DNA of 64,000 nucleotides, taken from positions 198,775 through 262,774 of the forward strand of contig NMRB01000869.1 in the NCBI GenBank assembly GCA_002633025.1, read 5' to 3'. The notes beneath the pieces were generated by a model. The model was not told the DNA's origin, searched no databases, and worked only from the letters and a program-made list of their open reading frames with translations. The position numbers and the translations under genes were made by a program. Shown one piece after another: positions 22,101 to 30,691 of the stretch. How positions within the stretch are numbered: position 1 is the first letter of the stretch; each line of letters starts with the position of its first letter. The stretch comes from Notospermus geniculatus (Eukaryota; Nemertea; Pilidiophora; Heteronemertea; Lineidae).

Positions 22101-22770
22101 AAGCATCCTCCCATGGCAGGGCTTTGGTCTCGCTCCTCTTCATACACTCGCATACACACGCGTGGAGTGGATGAAGAGGAGTGAGGTAAAAACCGCTGTC
22201 GGAGAATGGTGTTCTGCTTACACAAGGAAAATCAGGGTTACGTATTGCAGAACACTTTCAGTTCATTCCATCGTAACACCTAACACTGAAAATCGCTGTT
22301 CTGCACAAAGTAACCTGATTTTCGATGTTCGTTTTGTAAGGCTACTGTCACACTGAAGTAGTTCTCAAAACGTCCTACCCCGTCCTAAAAAATCGTAAAA
22401 CGGGCTAGAACGTGAACGTTGGCCGAATAATGTCTCGAAGTTCTGGAGCAAGAAGTTCGTAGAAAGACTGTAAAAAGTTGCCACTACGTCCACTCACACA
22501 GTTCGAGCCCGTTCGGCAACATTTTCAAGAACGTACTGAGAACTAGTTCAGTGTGATGGGGGCATGAGGGCACACGAATTTGTACTGTTTATGACAAAAC
22601 ATTTCATAATTTCAGGTATGATGATCCTGGGAACCCTCGAAGAGTCACACGACCACAGACAGGAACGAAAGGCCTCGGCGTGTTTGACTGGAAGTGTTCA
22701 ATCATTGGCTGAAACAACAGCATCGAAAGCTAAACCACCGACTACGTTCAAGCAGTTGTATATACCCTAG
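18274..22770 (+). CDS. TRIM-like RING / double B-box / coiled-coil protein (three exons)
   Basis: Three exons (18274-19125, 19797-19983, 22616-22770) join in frame (phase 0, then phase 1) to 397 residues. A RING finger is visible at residues 16-63 (C16, C19, C31, H33, C36, C39, C60, C63). A first B-box follows at about 103-143 (CQVC...CNDC...CRSC), then a canonical B-box 2 at 157-190 (C157, H160, C171, C174, C179, C182, H187, H190). A coiled coil runs from about 195 to 325. RING plus B-boxes is the TRIM arrangement, usually an E3 ubiquitin ligase that oligomerises through the coiled coil; the substrate is unknown. The start ATGGCG has a purine at -3 and is ten residues before the RING. The C-terminus (LKFSPGMMILGTLEE, then about 40 residues) ends without an NHL, filamin or SPRY domain, so this is a short member of the family. 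Exon 3 was chosen because its acceptor fits phase 1 and its LGTLEE tail reads like TRIM sequence. A shorter alternative last exon lies at 21574. Confidence 0.85.
19126..19796 (+). other. TRIM-like gene intron 1
   Basis: The 671-bp intron starts GTAACT and ends TTTTATCTTCAG. It contains a family 9 element at about 19204-19488. Confidence 0.75.
19204..19488. mobile_element. Family 9 element, intronic copy
   Basis: It begins TTAAAGGGGCACAGCATTCT and ends GTGGCCCTTTAA. The right half includes GGTGGCGCCGGCTATCGACA, as in the copies at 6184 and 21823. The middle differs. Confidence 0.55.
19797..19983 (+). CDS. TRIM-like gene, exon 2 (coiled coil)
   Basis: This is 187 bases between TTTATCTTCAG and a CCAG|GTACGA donor, phase 0 in and phase 1 out. 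It encodes VSNHLKALHEIDTQAKDLLS and continues to LKFSPG, with spaced leucines that extend the coiled coil. No stop occurs in frame. Confidence 0.85.
21574..21608 (+). CDS. Possible alternative last exon of the TRIM-like gene
   Basis: The acceptor GTTTGGTTGCAG|GTATGACG has the same phase and the same first bases (GTATGA) as exon 3. It would add GMTADLLSTVN and stop at TAA. It lacks the LGTLEE motif, so it is the weaker choice, but it could be an isoform end or a decayed duplicate of the exon 3 start. Confidence 0.25.
21823..22016. mobile_element. Family 9 element, copy with one end lost
   Basis: It begins TTAAAGGGGCACGGTATGCG and shares GACTGCCGACGTAGAGGGAG, TTCGCCGACAACGTAGTTAG and GGCGCCAGCTATCGAGAAAA with 6184-6514. 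The right terminus is missing. Confidence 0.65.
22085..22215. repeat. Repeat shared with 39865-39985
   Basis: The words GCATCCTCCC, CGCTCCTCTTCATAC and GGTAAAAACC(G/C)CTG occur in the same order in both places, with inverted GAAGAG/CTCTTC arms. It is probably a decayed foldback element. Confidence 0.5.
22341..22565. mobile_element. Family 8 MITE, copy 1
   Basis: The ends CTACTGTCACACTGAAGTAG and AACTAGTTCAGTGTGATGGG are inverted repeats. The inner arms (TTCTCAAAACGTCCTACCCC and AACATTTTCAAGAACGTACT) match, in reverse orientation, the copy at 45680-45938. It lies in TRIM intron 2 just before exon 3. Confidence 0.8.
22616..22770 (+). CDS. TRIM-like gene, exon 3 (C-terminus)
   Basis: After the acceptor TTCATAATTTCAG the phase-1 reading gives MMILGTLEESHDHRQERKAS and a polar tail ending in QLYIP, then TAG. 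The proline-glycine junction with exon 2 (FSPG|MMILGTLEE) resembles the stretch after the coiled coil in TRIM proteins. No close AATAAA was seen downstream. Confidence 0.7.
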
Positions 22771-24733
22771 CCAGCGAGTGTAGGCCTACTCACCACAGTG
22801 CAAGAACGTGGGAACCAATCCGAACACCTGTTACTCACTAAGGAGTAGAATGATTGGTTGATGGAAAAGGTGATTGTTAGGGTTAGCCTTATATCTTAAC
22901 ACAGAGGATACACGTCCACGATTTGGCACTCGACAGGCCTCTACTATGACAGCGCGAAATCTGGATCCTGCAAGGAACACTCCATTCGTAGCTTACACCA
23001 TTGCCATCTATACGAATATCAGTGACTGCCAGAACACCTTTATTTCTCTTACGCTAAGCAACAAGAGAGGAACCTACCGCTGACATCGTGAATTAAGCTC
23101 GTTGCCTCCCTCAAGTTCGCCTGGCGACCGATGGAAGGCTTCAAGCCACACCATGTTTAATTCAGAAAGTGCGTTATACGTTCGCCGACTTAGTGCAGTG
23201 GAAATGTACTATGCTCTGACTGCTCATATTGGCAAGAACGCCCTGTATTTTGAGCTATATTTCTTCTTGGGCCTACTATCGTGAGATATTTCAAATTACT
23301 TGTTAAAAGATGGCCCCAGGTTGATACGGAGTGGTACAGGCTTGTAATGATAGACTAACACGAAGTCATTCGTTTTGTTGATGGCATTTATGACATTTGA
23401 CACACAGAATTCAACTACAATTTCTCAACAGGCTTTGCATGTATAGTCTGTCGTGGGCACAACAGTAGGCCTACCATGATTTCAAGCTCACTGAACCAAT
23501 ATCACAACGAATGATTTGGGAAGGAAAGTCCGAGAATTCCATCCCAGGAAAGAATGCAGCGTGGATTGTAACTGCATGACACGCCGAGGTTACACTGGGC
23601 ATGGTAAACAGACTTGTACAAGAAATGAGATTCGTATCCCCTCAGTTCCAGCCACTTTTTTCTTGACATCCTCGTGTGAGTTTTTCTTACGAAAGTAACA
23701 CACCGGGACCTTATTCACGAAGTCTTCGTACATGTAACTTGGCGAGTCTGCATGCAAATCCCTTGTTGCGCCGAGAGTGCAAAAGAGGGTGCTCGCAAAT
23801 GGACAAAATGTTATCAATGCTTTTGTGCTATTCCCAAACTAAAGATTCAACAGAGAGGAACATTTTGTGGAAATGAGCCGAAGCCCAGCATGATACGTCA
23901 GTTGAACGTCTACTGAGATTTCACGAAGCGGGAACTTCTTCGTGTTCTCACAGACCTGTATGGAGAACAGGAATCTACACATACGTTTATTACCACCTCC
24001 ATTCGTGCGTGCTACGTCATCAAACACCGTGCACTTTGCCGATGACTCATCAGTTGCGCGATTCTCAGCCTCGTGCAAATCTTTGCCGCCCGTGTAGGCC
24101 TAATCTTTTTTTGAACGCATATCCCCATGACCAGCCCACCCAATAAAAACACAGAACCAGTGTGCAGGACAGAATAGTTTTTTTTACATCTGCTTAAACT
24201 GTCGTACTGATTAAAATGTACATGAACAATACAATTTCATAGCGATATTGACCAGGATAGGACGTATTTTTTGAAATATAAGTCCATGAATCTGCCGGGT
24301 CGCTGCTTTCAGGTGGTATAAAATTGTTCATTTGTGAGTGCCGCAAGTCCATTTCACGGGTTACTAACTTCGTACATGTATTAGCAGATAGGGGGCGTCT
24401 CTCACCGGCACGAAGCATTCACAAACGCAGAATGACATGTGCATGTACACGTACATGTACATGTGTCACAGACACTGCATTACTGACAGCACCTTTTCGT
24501 TTTTCAATTACTTTGGCTTTGAGAACAACAGCATGAACAAAGTTGACTTGCTTGCGTATTCCGTGATCACACAATACATTGATATTTACAAAAGTATTTC
24601 ACAATGTTACCTCACCAATACCAGAAAATTATACATAGTGTGCTGGCTAATACTTGATTATCGACAACAGGTCATTAACCGTTCGTGTTATTATGGAGAC
24701 TGTACATTCCATCCAAGCCAGGCTCATAGTACA
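22771..24733. other. No gene recognised
   Basis: Short open frames on both strands without domains. ACATGTAC words cluster near 24440-24470. Nothing is assignable. Confidence 0.4.
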
Positions 24734-24735
24734 TA

Positions 24736-24997
24736 AGGGAGTAAGAAATAAAAGCGAAAAATAATAAGTGGGAAATTTTGCACTTTTGCGCGAATTTTTC
24801 AATTTCTCAAATTGGGAGAAAATATTTTCCTAGGTTGAGAAATATCGCCTGAAAAATCAGAAAAAATGTCATGTCATTTTAAGAAAATTTCTCAAAATGG
24901 GAAAAAAATTTCTCCCAATCTAAGAAATTGAAAAATTCGTGCAAAATTCCAAAATTTTCCCACTCCTTATTTTCCACTTTTATTTCTTACTCCCTTA
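24736..24997. mobile_element. MITE with AAGGGAGTAAGAAATAAAAG ends
   Basis: The ends are inverted (AAGGGAGTAAGAAATAAAAG and CTTTTATTTCTTACTCCCTT). The inner arms TTTTTCAATTTCTCAAATTGGGAGAAA also pair across the unit. ACAT flanks both sides. About 262 bp, AT-rich, noncoding. Confidence 0.8.
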
Positions 24998-25257
24998 CAT
25001 ATGAATGCAGTTACAGATCACTTGGCTATTACATAATTAGTCCTCGATATCATGACAAAAATTTTCATTTCTGGCAAGGGTTGTGAAAGAGTTTAATTCT
25101 TGACGACAACTTGTCGTACTTGTTAATTGAAGGTTGTAAATTTCCTCGCAAGAAGACTGGAATAAAAAATCATGGAATCTGCACATACTACATCATTTAC
25201 CCTTTCACTGGCCGTGGCAATCTCATCAGAAGCAGAACAACAAAACGTTACGATGAC
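24998..25257. other. No gene recognised
   Basis: Short frames only. Confidence 0.4.
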
Positions 25258-25425
25258 CCTACCACACTGGAAAGTATTCACTGGAAAGCAGTCCACACTG
25301 GAAATTATTTCACACTGGAAAGTATTCCAGTATTACAGTATCCAAACTAGAAAGTATTCCAGCATTCCAGTATCCACACTGGAAAGTATTCCAGTACCCA
25401 CACTGGAAAGTATTCCTTCACAGTG
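25258..25425. repeat. Tandem repeat of CACACTGGAAAGTATTCCAG
   Basis: About seven irregular 20-27 base units repeat this word. The palindrome GGAAAGTATTCC inside each unit makes small hairpins. Open frames here reflect the repeat. Confidence 0.8.
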
Positions 25426-25976
25426 AATACTTCTTAGTTGATAGGATAGGAAGTTTTCAATCTTTTTGTACACAATTGCACATTGGGCAGAATATACCTG
25501 GACAGTGAAAGGGTTATAGGTGCAGCATTCGGTCTACACCTCAGTTTTTTATTGCAAGACGTGTCAAACGTCCTTAGAAGTTGCTGCGTAGAAAAATTCC
25601 CGTTGAAATCAATTCACGTGGCTTTACAGCAGGACGCCGAACATTTCAATACATTTTGCACTGTGCACTGCCGTAGTATTTACTGTACATAAAACTCCTA
25701 TAAGGCATAATGCTTTTGTTTCCTCTAAGACTGGTTACGTTGCACGTCTGTTGTCTCCGCTGTGGTTTTTCTAGCATAGGTTCCTTTTTTCTTGCCTGTT
25801 ATGGTGAGTTGAATCTGACGTCATGTCTCAGTTCCAAACTACGGTCGTGCTGCGAATAGAATCGTTGTAATACATTTAATGTAATACTGCAGTGTAGATG
25901 ATGTTCATGCATTTAGCAAATTCCTCATTATATCATGTAAAACCCAAAACTTTTGGTAAAAAATCTAGGTTTTTGT
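25426..25976. other. No gene recognised
   Basis: Short frames only; no domain. Confidence 0.4.
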
Positions 25977-26102
25977 GGTCGTATTCATAAAGCGGTTCCA
26001 TCGTTAGAACCGTCTTAGGCCGGTTCCAAGTGTGGTCAACCACTGCACTTGGAACCGGCCTAAGACGGTTCTAACGACAGAACCGCTTTATGAATACGAC
26101 CC
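25977..26102. repeat. Near-perfect foldback, GTCGTATTCATAAAGCGG ends
   Basis: GGTCGTATTCATAAAGCGGT ... CTTAGGCCGGTTCCAAGTG pairs with its complement across a loop of about ten bases. A truncated relative is inserted in family 5 at 3409-3510. Near-identity of the arms suggests recent formation or gene conversion. Confidence 0.85.
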
Positions 26103-26149
26103 TTGTTGTTTATGATTAAGCGTATGTGCATACACATGTACATGTACAT

Positions 26150-26280
26150 GCACAGCCCTAGGCAAGAATACACCAAAATTGCAGCTGTACGGTCACAGAG
26201 GTCCGGCATTGCCGATGTCAAGCTTCGCCTGTTGGTGATGGTCAGCATTGCTGACCACACAGCAGGCTGTTGATACCTTC
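26150..26280. repeat. Repeat shared in inverted orientation with 42700-42800
   Basis: GTCAGCATTGCTGACC, TTGATACCTTCGAATC and TCAAGCTTC words occur here and, in reverse complement and with changes, around 42715-42795. It is a decayed dispersed repeat. Confidence 0.5.
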
Positions 26281-26579
26281 GAATCTAAGTCCTGACGCTG
26301 ACGTTTTTGATATGATAATGTTGGAGAAGCTTGACCCAATGGCAAAGCCAGGTCGCCATGACCTCACAACTGACCTCACAATTTTTTTGTATATCACCTA
26401 ACATCACAAAGTAGCACTATTGTGTCGAATGAAATGGTCCATGGACCATGTGCTCACCTGCGTGAAAGTTCCAGAAAAACAAATGACAAATGTTAAATCG
26501 AAATGTTCCAGGGGCCTTCAGTTCCAGGGTCATACGATTATGGTCAAAATTTCAGTGAACATTCCAGTGAACACTAACA
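26281..26579. other. No gene recognised; lead-in to tandem repeat
   Basis: This noncoding sequence of similar character (GACCTCACAA, CAGTGAACATTCCAG) precedes the 290-bp repeat array and may be part of the same larger element. Confidence 0.4.
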
Positions 26580-27313
26580 GTTCAGGAGTTACTGGACTTT
26601 GAACTTTGGTTTTGGCCACCTGGTGGCCAACCCAAGAATCAAATCGGACCGAAACTTGGTGTCATAGGTTATCTGACATAGGGGTATATATGTACCAAGT
26701 TTCAGGTCAATAGCACCCGTGGTTACGAAATGTACCACCAAAAGGCAAAATTTTGATCTTTGACCTCTGTGACCTTGAAAAGTAGGTCAAATCAAAAACC
26801 CGTTATATATGTAATGTACCATCAGTAGATACACCTACGATAAAAATTTGGAGGTTATCCAGTCTTTAGTTCAGGAGTTACTGCACTTTTCGTGTTTTTG
26901 GTTTCTGCCACCTGGTGGCCAAACTAAGAGTCGAATCGGACCGAAACTTGGTGTCATAGGTCATCTGACATAGGGGTATATATGTACCAAGTTTCAGGTC
27001 AATAGCACCTGCGGTTACGAAATGTGCCACCAAAAGGCAAAATTTTGAAGTTTGACCTCTGTGACCTTGAAAAGTAGGTCAAATCAAAAACCCGTTATAT
27101 ATGTAATGTACCATCAGTAGATACACCTACGATAAAAATTTGGAGGTGATCCAGTCGTTAGTTCAGGAGTTATTGCACTTTTTGTGTTTTTGGTTTCCGC
27201 CACCTGGTGGCCAAGCTGAGAGTCGAATCGGACCGAAACTTGGTGTCATAGGTCATCTGACCTAGGGGTATATATGTAGCAAGTTTCAGATCAATAGCTC
27301 CAGCGGTTACGAA
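26580..27313. repeat. 290-bp tandem repeat, about 2.5 units
   Basis: GTTCAGGAGTTA(C/T)T starts units at 26580, 26869 and 27161. Each contains GCCACCTGGTGGCCAA, GACCGAAACTTGGTGTCATA, GTTACGAAATGTGCCACCAA and TGACCTCTGTGACCTTGAAA. The third unit is cut short and runs into a GACGACGGAC microsatellite. It reads as the internal array of a larger non-autonomous element. Confidence 0.9.
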
Positions 27314-27315
27314 AT

Positions 27316-27400
27316 GTGCCCTGCTAACGGACAACGACTGACGACGACGGACGACGACAGACGACGACGGACGACGAACGACGACGGACGACGGACGCAG
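27316..27400. repeat. ACGACGG microsatellite
   Basis: Imperfect (GACGACG/GACGGAC)n follows the 290-bp array. After it come GAGCTCACC...GGTGAGCT (27411-27430), a short hairpin that may mark the element end, and then small AT palindromes to 27510. Confidence 0.8.
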
Positions 27401-27510
27401 ACCCACGACAAGAGCTCACCCCAGGTGAGCTAAAAATGTCACGAACAAATTTTAATTTGTTCATGAAAAAGCATTAAAATGCTTTAAAAGCATTAAAATG
27501 CTTTTTTGAA

Positions 27511-28035
27511 CAATTTTATGATGAAAACATTGGCCTCCACTTACTTCTTTGATTATTCCTCCTTTTTCTCCGCCTCTGTAAATAAGGGGAAACGTATTGT
27601 TACATACAAGGTCGTTGTACACACACCTTCTTGGGTGCGTTCTTTGAAAATAAAAGCAGTTGTTACGATTACTACCGTGGTGTATTGTGCAGGCACTTCT
27701 ATCATTTGGTCACATGAATAACGACTAGCAAATCTGCTTTTACTTCAGATTTGTACAGTATTGCCTTTTGCCTTTGTGTTGCAAAATTCAAATTTAAAAG
27801 CATTTTTACCAGTTTTTATTCATATGACCCATTGTCACTAGGAAGACGAGGTGCCATACCCCGGCACGCTGCTTTTAACAATCAACAGTGCAGAATTTTA
27901 TTCAAGGGAATGATCATAGTAACACGGAGCTGGTGGGCGGCCATCTTTGTAATTTACAACGACCTTGGAACCCATTGTGTTTTGGGTTCGTATCCATTCG
28001 TTGGAAGAATATCTGTTGACTCATTGTGCTGGATA
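27511..28035. other. No gene recognised; 3' flank of the neuropeptide gene
   Basis: Short plus-strand frames (27506-27721, 27751-28053) have no domain. On the minus strand this is downstream of the neuropeptide stop codon. Confidence 0.4.
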
Positions 28036-28041
28036 TTTATT
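28036..28041 (-). promoter_or_regulatory. Candidate polyadenylation signal AATAAA
   Basis: Minus-strand AATAAA lies about 195 bases after the stop of the neuropeptide precursor. The position is plausible for its mRNA end. The match is only a hexamer, so chance is possible. Confidence 0.35.
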
Positions 28042-28236
28042 GTGATTATTTGATATCCAGCTGTTTGCAGGACGTGATTTTGCTCAGTGTAATGTGAGGA
28101 TTCATACATCAGTATCAGACTTCAATAACAATTTAGGACTTTAAAAAAGACTCTCGATTTAAAGATCTACATTCGAACTTTTTTGGTCAAAACAAAACAG
28201 TGTATCCAGAAACAACTACAACATTGAGGTTATACC

Positions 28237-29030
28237 TTATTTTTTTTCTGCCGATCGCTTTACAAAGCTGGAAAATACCCCAGACCCAATTGGGTCGAAA
28301 TTTCGCTTGTTGGAACTGCCGAACCCACCTTGTTCACTGTCATCAAAATTTGATCTCTTGGCAAAACTGCTGAAAGCTCCTGAGCCGATCTTGTCGAAGG
28401 GCCGCTTGGCAAAACTGCTGAATGCTCCTGAGCCGATCTTGTCGAAGGGCCGCTTGGCAAAACTGCTGAAAGCTCCTGAGCCGATCTTGTCGAAGGGCCG
28501 CTTGGCAAAACTGCTGAACGCTCCTGAGCCGATTTTGTCGAAGGGCCGCTTGGCAAAACTGCTGAATGCTCCTGAGCCGATTTTGTCGAAGGGCCGCTTG
28601 GCAAAACTGCTGAATGTACCGGCGCCGATTTTATCGAAGTTGCGTTTTGCAAATCGGGAGAAGGAACCACTGCCGATTTGATCAAAATTGCGCTTAAAGC
28701 TGGCGAATCTGCTGTGGCCGATGGGATCGAAATTCCGTTTGGTGAAACTTGCAAAGTTGCTGTGACCAATTGGGTCAAAGTTTCTCTTAGTGAAGCTGCT
28801 GAAACTGCTATGACCGATTGAGTCGAAGTTTCGCTTGTCCACGTCCCGGCCTGGGTGAATACTAGCGCCCCCTAGAGTGTCAAGCATTTCTCGGCGAAGT
28901 GGGTGAACGTTAGCTCCGCCTAGTGTGTCAAGAAATCGTCTCTCTTCATCTTGATCTGGATGGATTTCGAGGCCTAATGAGTCGAGTGTTTGTCGGCGGC
29001 CGGGATGGATTGAAGCACCACCGAGTGTAT
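28237..29030 (-). CDS. Neuropeptide precursor, last exon
   Basis: The acceptor is CCCTTTCCAG|AT. The exon opens with the rest of an LDTLGGASIHPGRR unit, continues with LDSLGLEIHP, FLDTLGGANVHPLRR and MLDTLGGASIHPGRDVDKR, and then gives the twelve FD-x-IG peptides. The five identical peptides come from a 48-bp tandem repeat at 28357-28596 whose copies differ only at synonymous sites (GCT/GCA/GCG for Ala, AAG/AAA for Lys). The last residues after the final KR are SAEKK. Confidence 0.92.
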
Positions 29031-30189
29031 CTGGAAAGGGTACAAAAGAGTGCGAATTTTAGTCCAATGAGCAGAACAGTACTACAATCAGTAACTTCGC
29101 ACTTTACCCAATCTCTAGAAACTAAACGAGGATCAACGAGCATTTTTTCACTCAACCACCTATAAATTTAACAGTTAGGAAGACCCTGCCACTGAAACAA
29201 CCATCCTGAGGTAAATCGGTGCTCCTTACGTCAGCGCATGCACTTTGGGCGTATTCGAATCCCCATTCTTGACCTCACTCGTGCTGACCCAGTTCATGTA
29301 TTTGGTGACTCAACTCAAGAACGGCAGTCTCGAACACCGAGAACGCAACCCGAGTCGGGTCAAGAACGAGTTGAGTCAGCAACTACATGAACACTGGGTC
29401 AGCACGAGTGTGGTCAAGAACGAGGGCTCGAATACGCCCGATGAACACTGGGTCAGCACGCGTGTGGTCAAGAACGGAGGATTCGAATACGCCCCTTGTG
29501 TCCAGTGACGAAGGGAGCGAACGCTTAGAACCACTGATTACCCCAGGATGGAAAAAACGGTGAGCCATCAGCAGAAAGTTTAGCTCACGTAGCTCAGCAT
29601 CTCGAGATGCCAAAGCCAGGCGGCAGCACGCGTCGAGACATCACGCCGATAGAGAACGGCATTTCCGCACGGCGTGACACATCCTGAGGTAAATCAATGG
29701 TTCTTCTGCTCGCCGCTTCGCGGTGACGAAAGGAGTGAACGCTGGGGCTTCTGATATTCTCATGATGCGGCTTGACGCCGGTCAGCGGAGGCATAAAGAA
29801 GCTCCCAGTGCGTGAAATTTAAGTTACAATGACGGCACTCATGAGTGCACATAGGAAGGATCAAGATCTAAGGATGTTGTTTGAGAGCTCGGATCTTGAA
29901 CCATCAGGTGCAGGATCCAAGGATGCTTATTGAGAACTCAGATCTTGAACCATATCAAGGGTTCATATCGTGACGACACTCGATTTACGGCGAAGTGATC
30001 GCAGGCCTTGGCATTTCATAACACCTTTTATGATGTTGTTGGGTTGTGACCCTTACCTAGTAAGTCGCGTACTGGATGAATGGAGGCCCCACCAAGAGTA
30101 TCGAGAAGACCTCGATCTTCATCGCTCTTTTCCTCTGTGTTATCAATGAGCTGATCCAACGCAGCGCTATCAACAGATCGCTTCTCAAC
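28237..30189 (-). CDS. Pedal peptide/orcokinin-type neuropeptide precursor (5' incomplete)
   Basis: Two exons on the minus strand, 30189-30057 and 29030-28237, join across a phase-1 GT-AG intron into 308 residues and a TAA stop. This is a secretory prohormone. The C-terminal part encodes twelve peptides separated by KR: NFDSIGHSSFSSFT, NFDPIGHSNFASFT, NFDPIGHSRFASF, NFDQIGSGSFSRFA, NFDKIGAGTFSSFA, five identical PFDKIGSGAFSSFA, SNFDDSEQGGFGSSN and NFDPIGSGVFSSFV. The (N/P)FD-x-IG-x-x-x-F-x-x-F pattern is that of the pedal peptide/orcokinin family, known in molluscs, annelids, arthropods and deuterostomes. The N-terminal part carries five units of LDTLGGA-x-x-HP-x-R with R, RR or KR after them. 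Expected processing is by prohormone convertases in neurosecretory granules. The signal peptide exon was not found and should lie at higher coordinates, since the first visible exon opens in phase 0 directly after an acceptor (ACTTGCAG|GTT GAG AAG CGA). Confidence 0.9.
28357..28596 (-). repeat. 48-bp coding tandem repeat, five units
   Basis: Each unit encodes PFDKIGSGAFSSFAKR. A sixth, diverged unit follows at 28597 (NFDKIGAGTFSSFAKR). Differences among the five are third-position only, consistent with selection on the peptide after duplication. Confidence 0.95.
29031..30056 (-). other. Neuropeptide gene intron (1026 bp)
   Basis: On the minus strand the intron runs from GTAAGG to CCCTTTCCAG. 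It splits an aspartate codon within an LLD|TLGG unit, and the joined reading is seamless. It contains the foldback at 29247-29494 and a partly repeated stretch (CCTGAGGTAAATC near 29206 and 29682). Confidence 0.85.
29247..29494. repeat. Intronic foldback with duplicated arm
   Basis: GGGCGTATTCGAATCC ... CACTCGTGCTGACCCAGT pairs with its complement ending at 29439. A second copy of that right arm then follows to 29494. It lies inside the neuropeptide gene intron. The ends resemble the foldbacks at 25977 and 51115. Confidence 0.75.
30057..30189 (-). CDS. Neuropeptide precursor, first visible exon
   Basis: This 133-base exon lies between TGCTTTTTTACTTGCAG and CTAG|GTAAGG. It encodes VEKR, then an acidic spacer (SVDSAALDQLIDNTEEKSDE), and then GLLDTLGGASIHPVRDLL with the last codon split. 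The spacer begins right after a KR site, as in many prohormones. Confidence 0.85.
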
Positions 30190-30516
30190 CTGCAAGTAAA
30201 AAAGCAGTTACATTATTTATTAGGAAAATATATGTGTCTGTGGGATTATTCCAGGAAATGTCTTGCAAAATTTAATCATCTCCTTCGTCAGGTTTGGCTG
30301 TTCGATGAAGCCATGGATTTTCTAGTTGGTGACACTGGCTCATAAAACTGAGTGTTTCTGTACGTGTATTAATAATTTTTTGGAGGTGAAATGCGTTCGT
30401 TCACATCAGCAGCCGCCCTAGAACAAAACATCCGGAGCCATTCCATAAAAAGTCTACCCCAAGTGAAAATGCATGGACATGTACAGTACATCCTTTCTTG
30501 GTTGCCAGTCTGGGGC
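30190..30516. other. Upstream intron sequence of the neuropeptide gene (presumed)
   Basis: On the minus strand this precedes the first visible exon and ends in a good polypyrimidine tract. No signal-peptide exon was recognised here. Confidence 0.4.
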
Positions 30517-30690
30517 AATAGGAGAAGTCAGCCGCGCGTATTGCCAAAAGATGGCAGCAAAGTTCTAGCGGACCAATACACAGGAAAATCCACGTGGATT
30601 GGTGCTCGATCAAGAATGAATGGGTCCGCTGTATGCATTGAATTGGGCCGTAGTGACACCTATTGGTCAACTCACTGACAGCTCCTATTA
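30517..30690. mobile_element. Family 5 element, complete copy
   Basis: The ends AATAGGAGAAGTCAGCCGCG and CTCACTGACAGCTCCTATT form short inverted repeats. The inner sequence GCCAAAAGATGGCAGCAAAG is shared by all copies. About 174 bp. Confidence 0.85.
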
Positions 30691-30691
30691 A

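Larger units (their letters stand above)
19984..22615 (+). other. TRIM-like gene intron 2
   Basis: The 2632-bp intron holds a family 9 copy (21823-22016) and a family 8 MITE (22341-22565, ending 50 bases before exon 3). It also holds a possible alternative last exon (21574-21608) and an open frame with a signal-peptide-like start (20978-21171). Confidence 0.7.

Noticed and set aside
28260-28778. Alternative frames on both strands over the neuropeptide exon (172 and 124 codons)
   Set aside because: They are shadows of the 48-bp coding repeat. Only the chosen frame has KR-flanked peptides and silent third-position changes.
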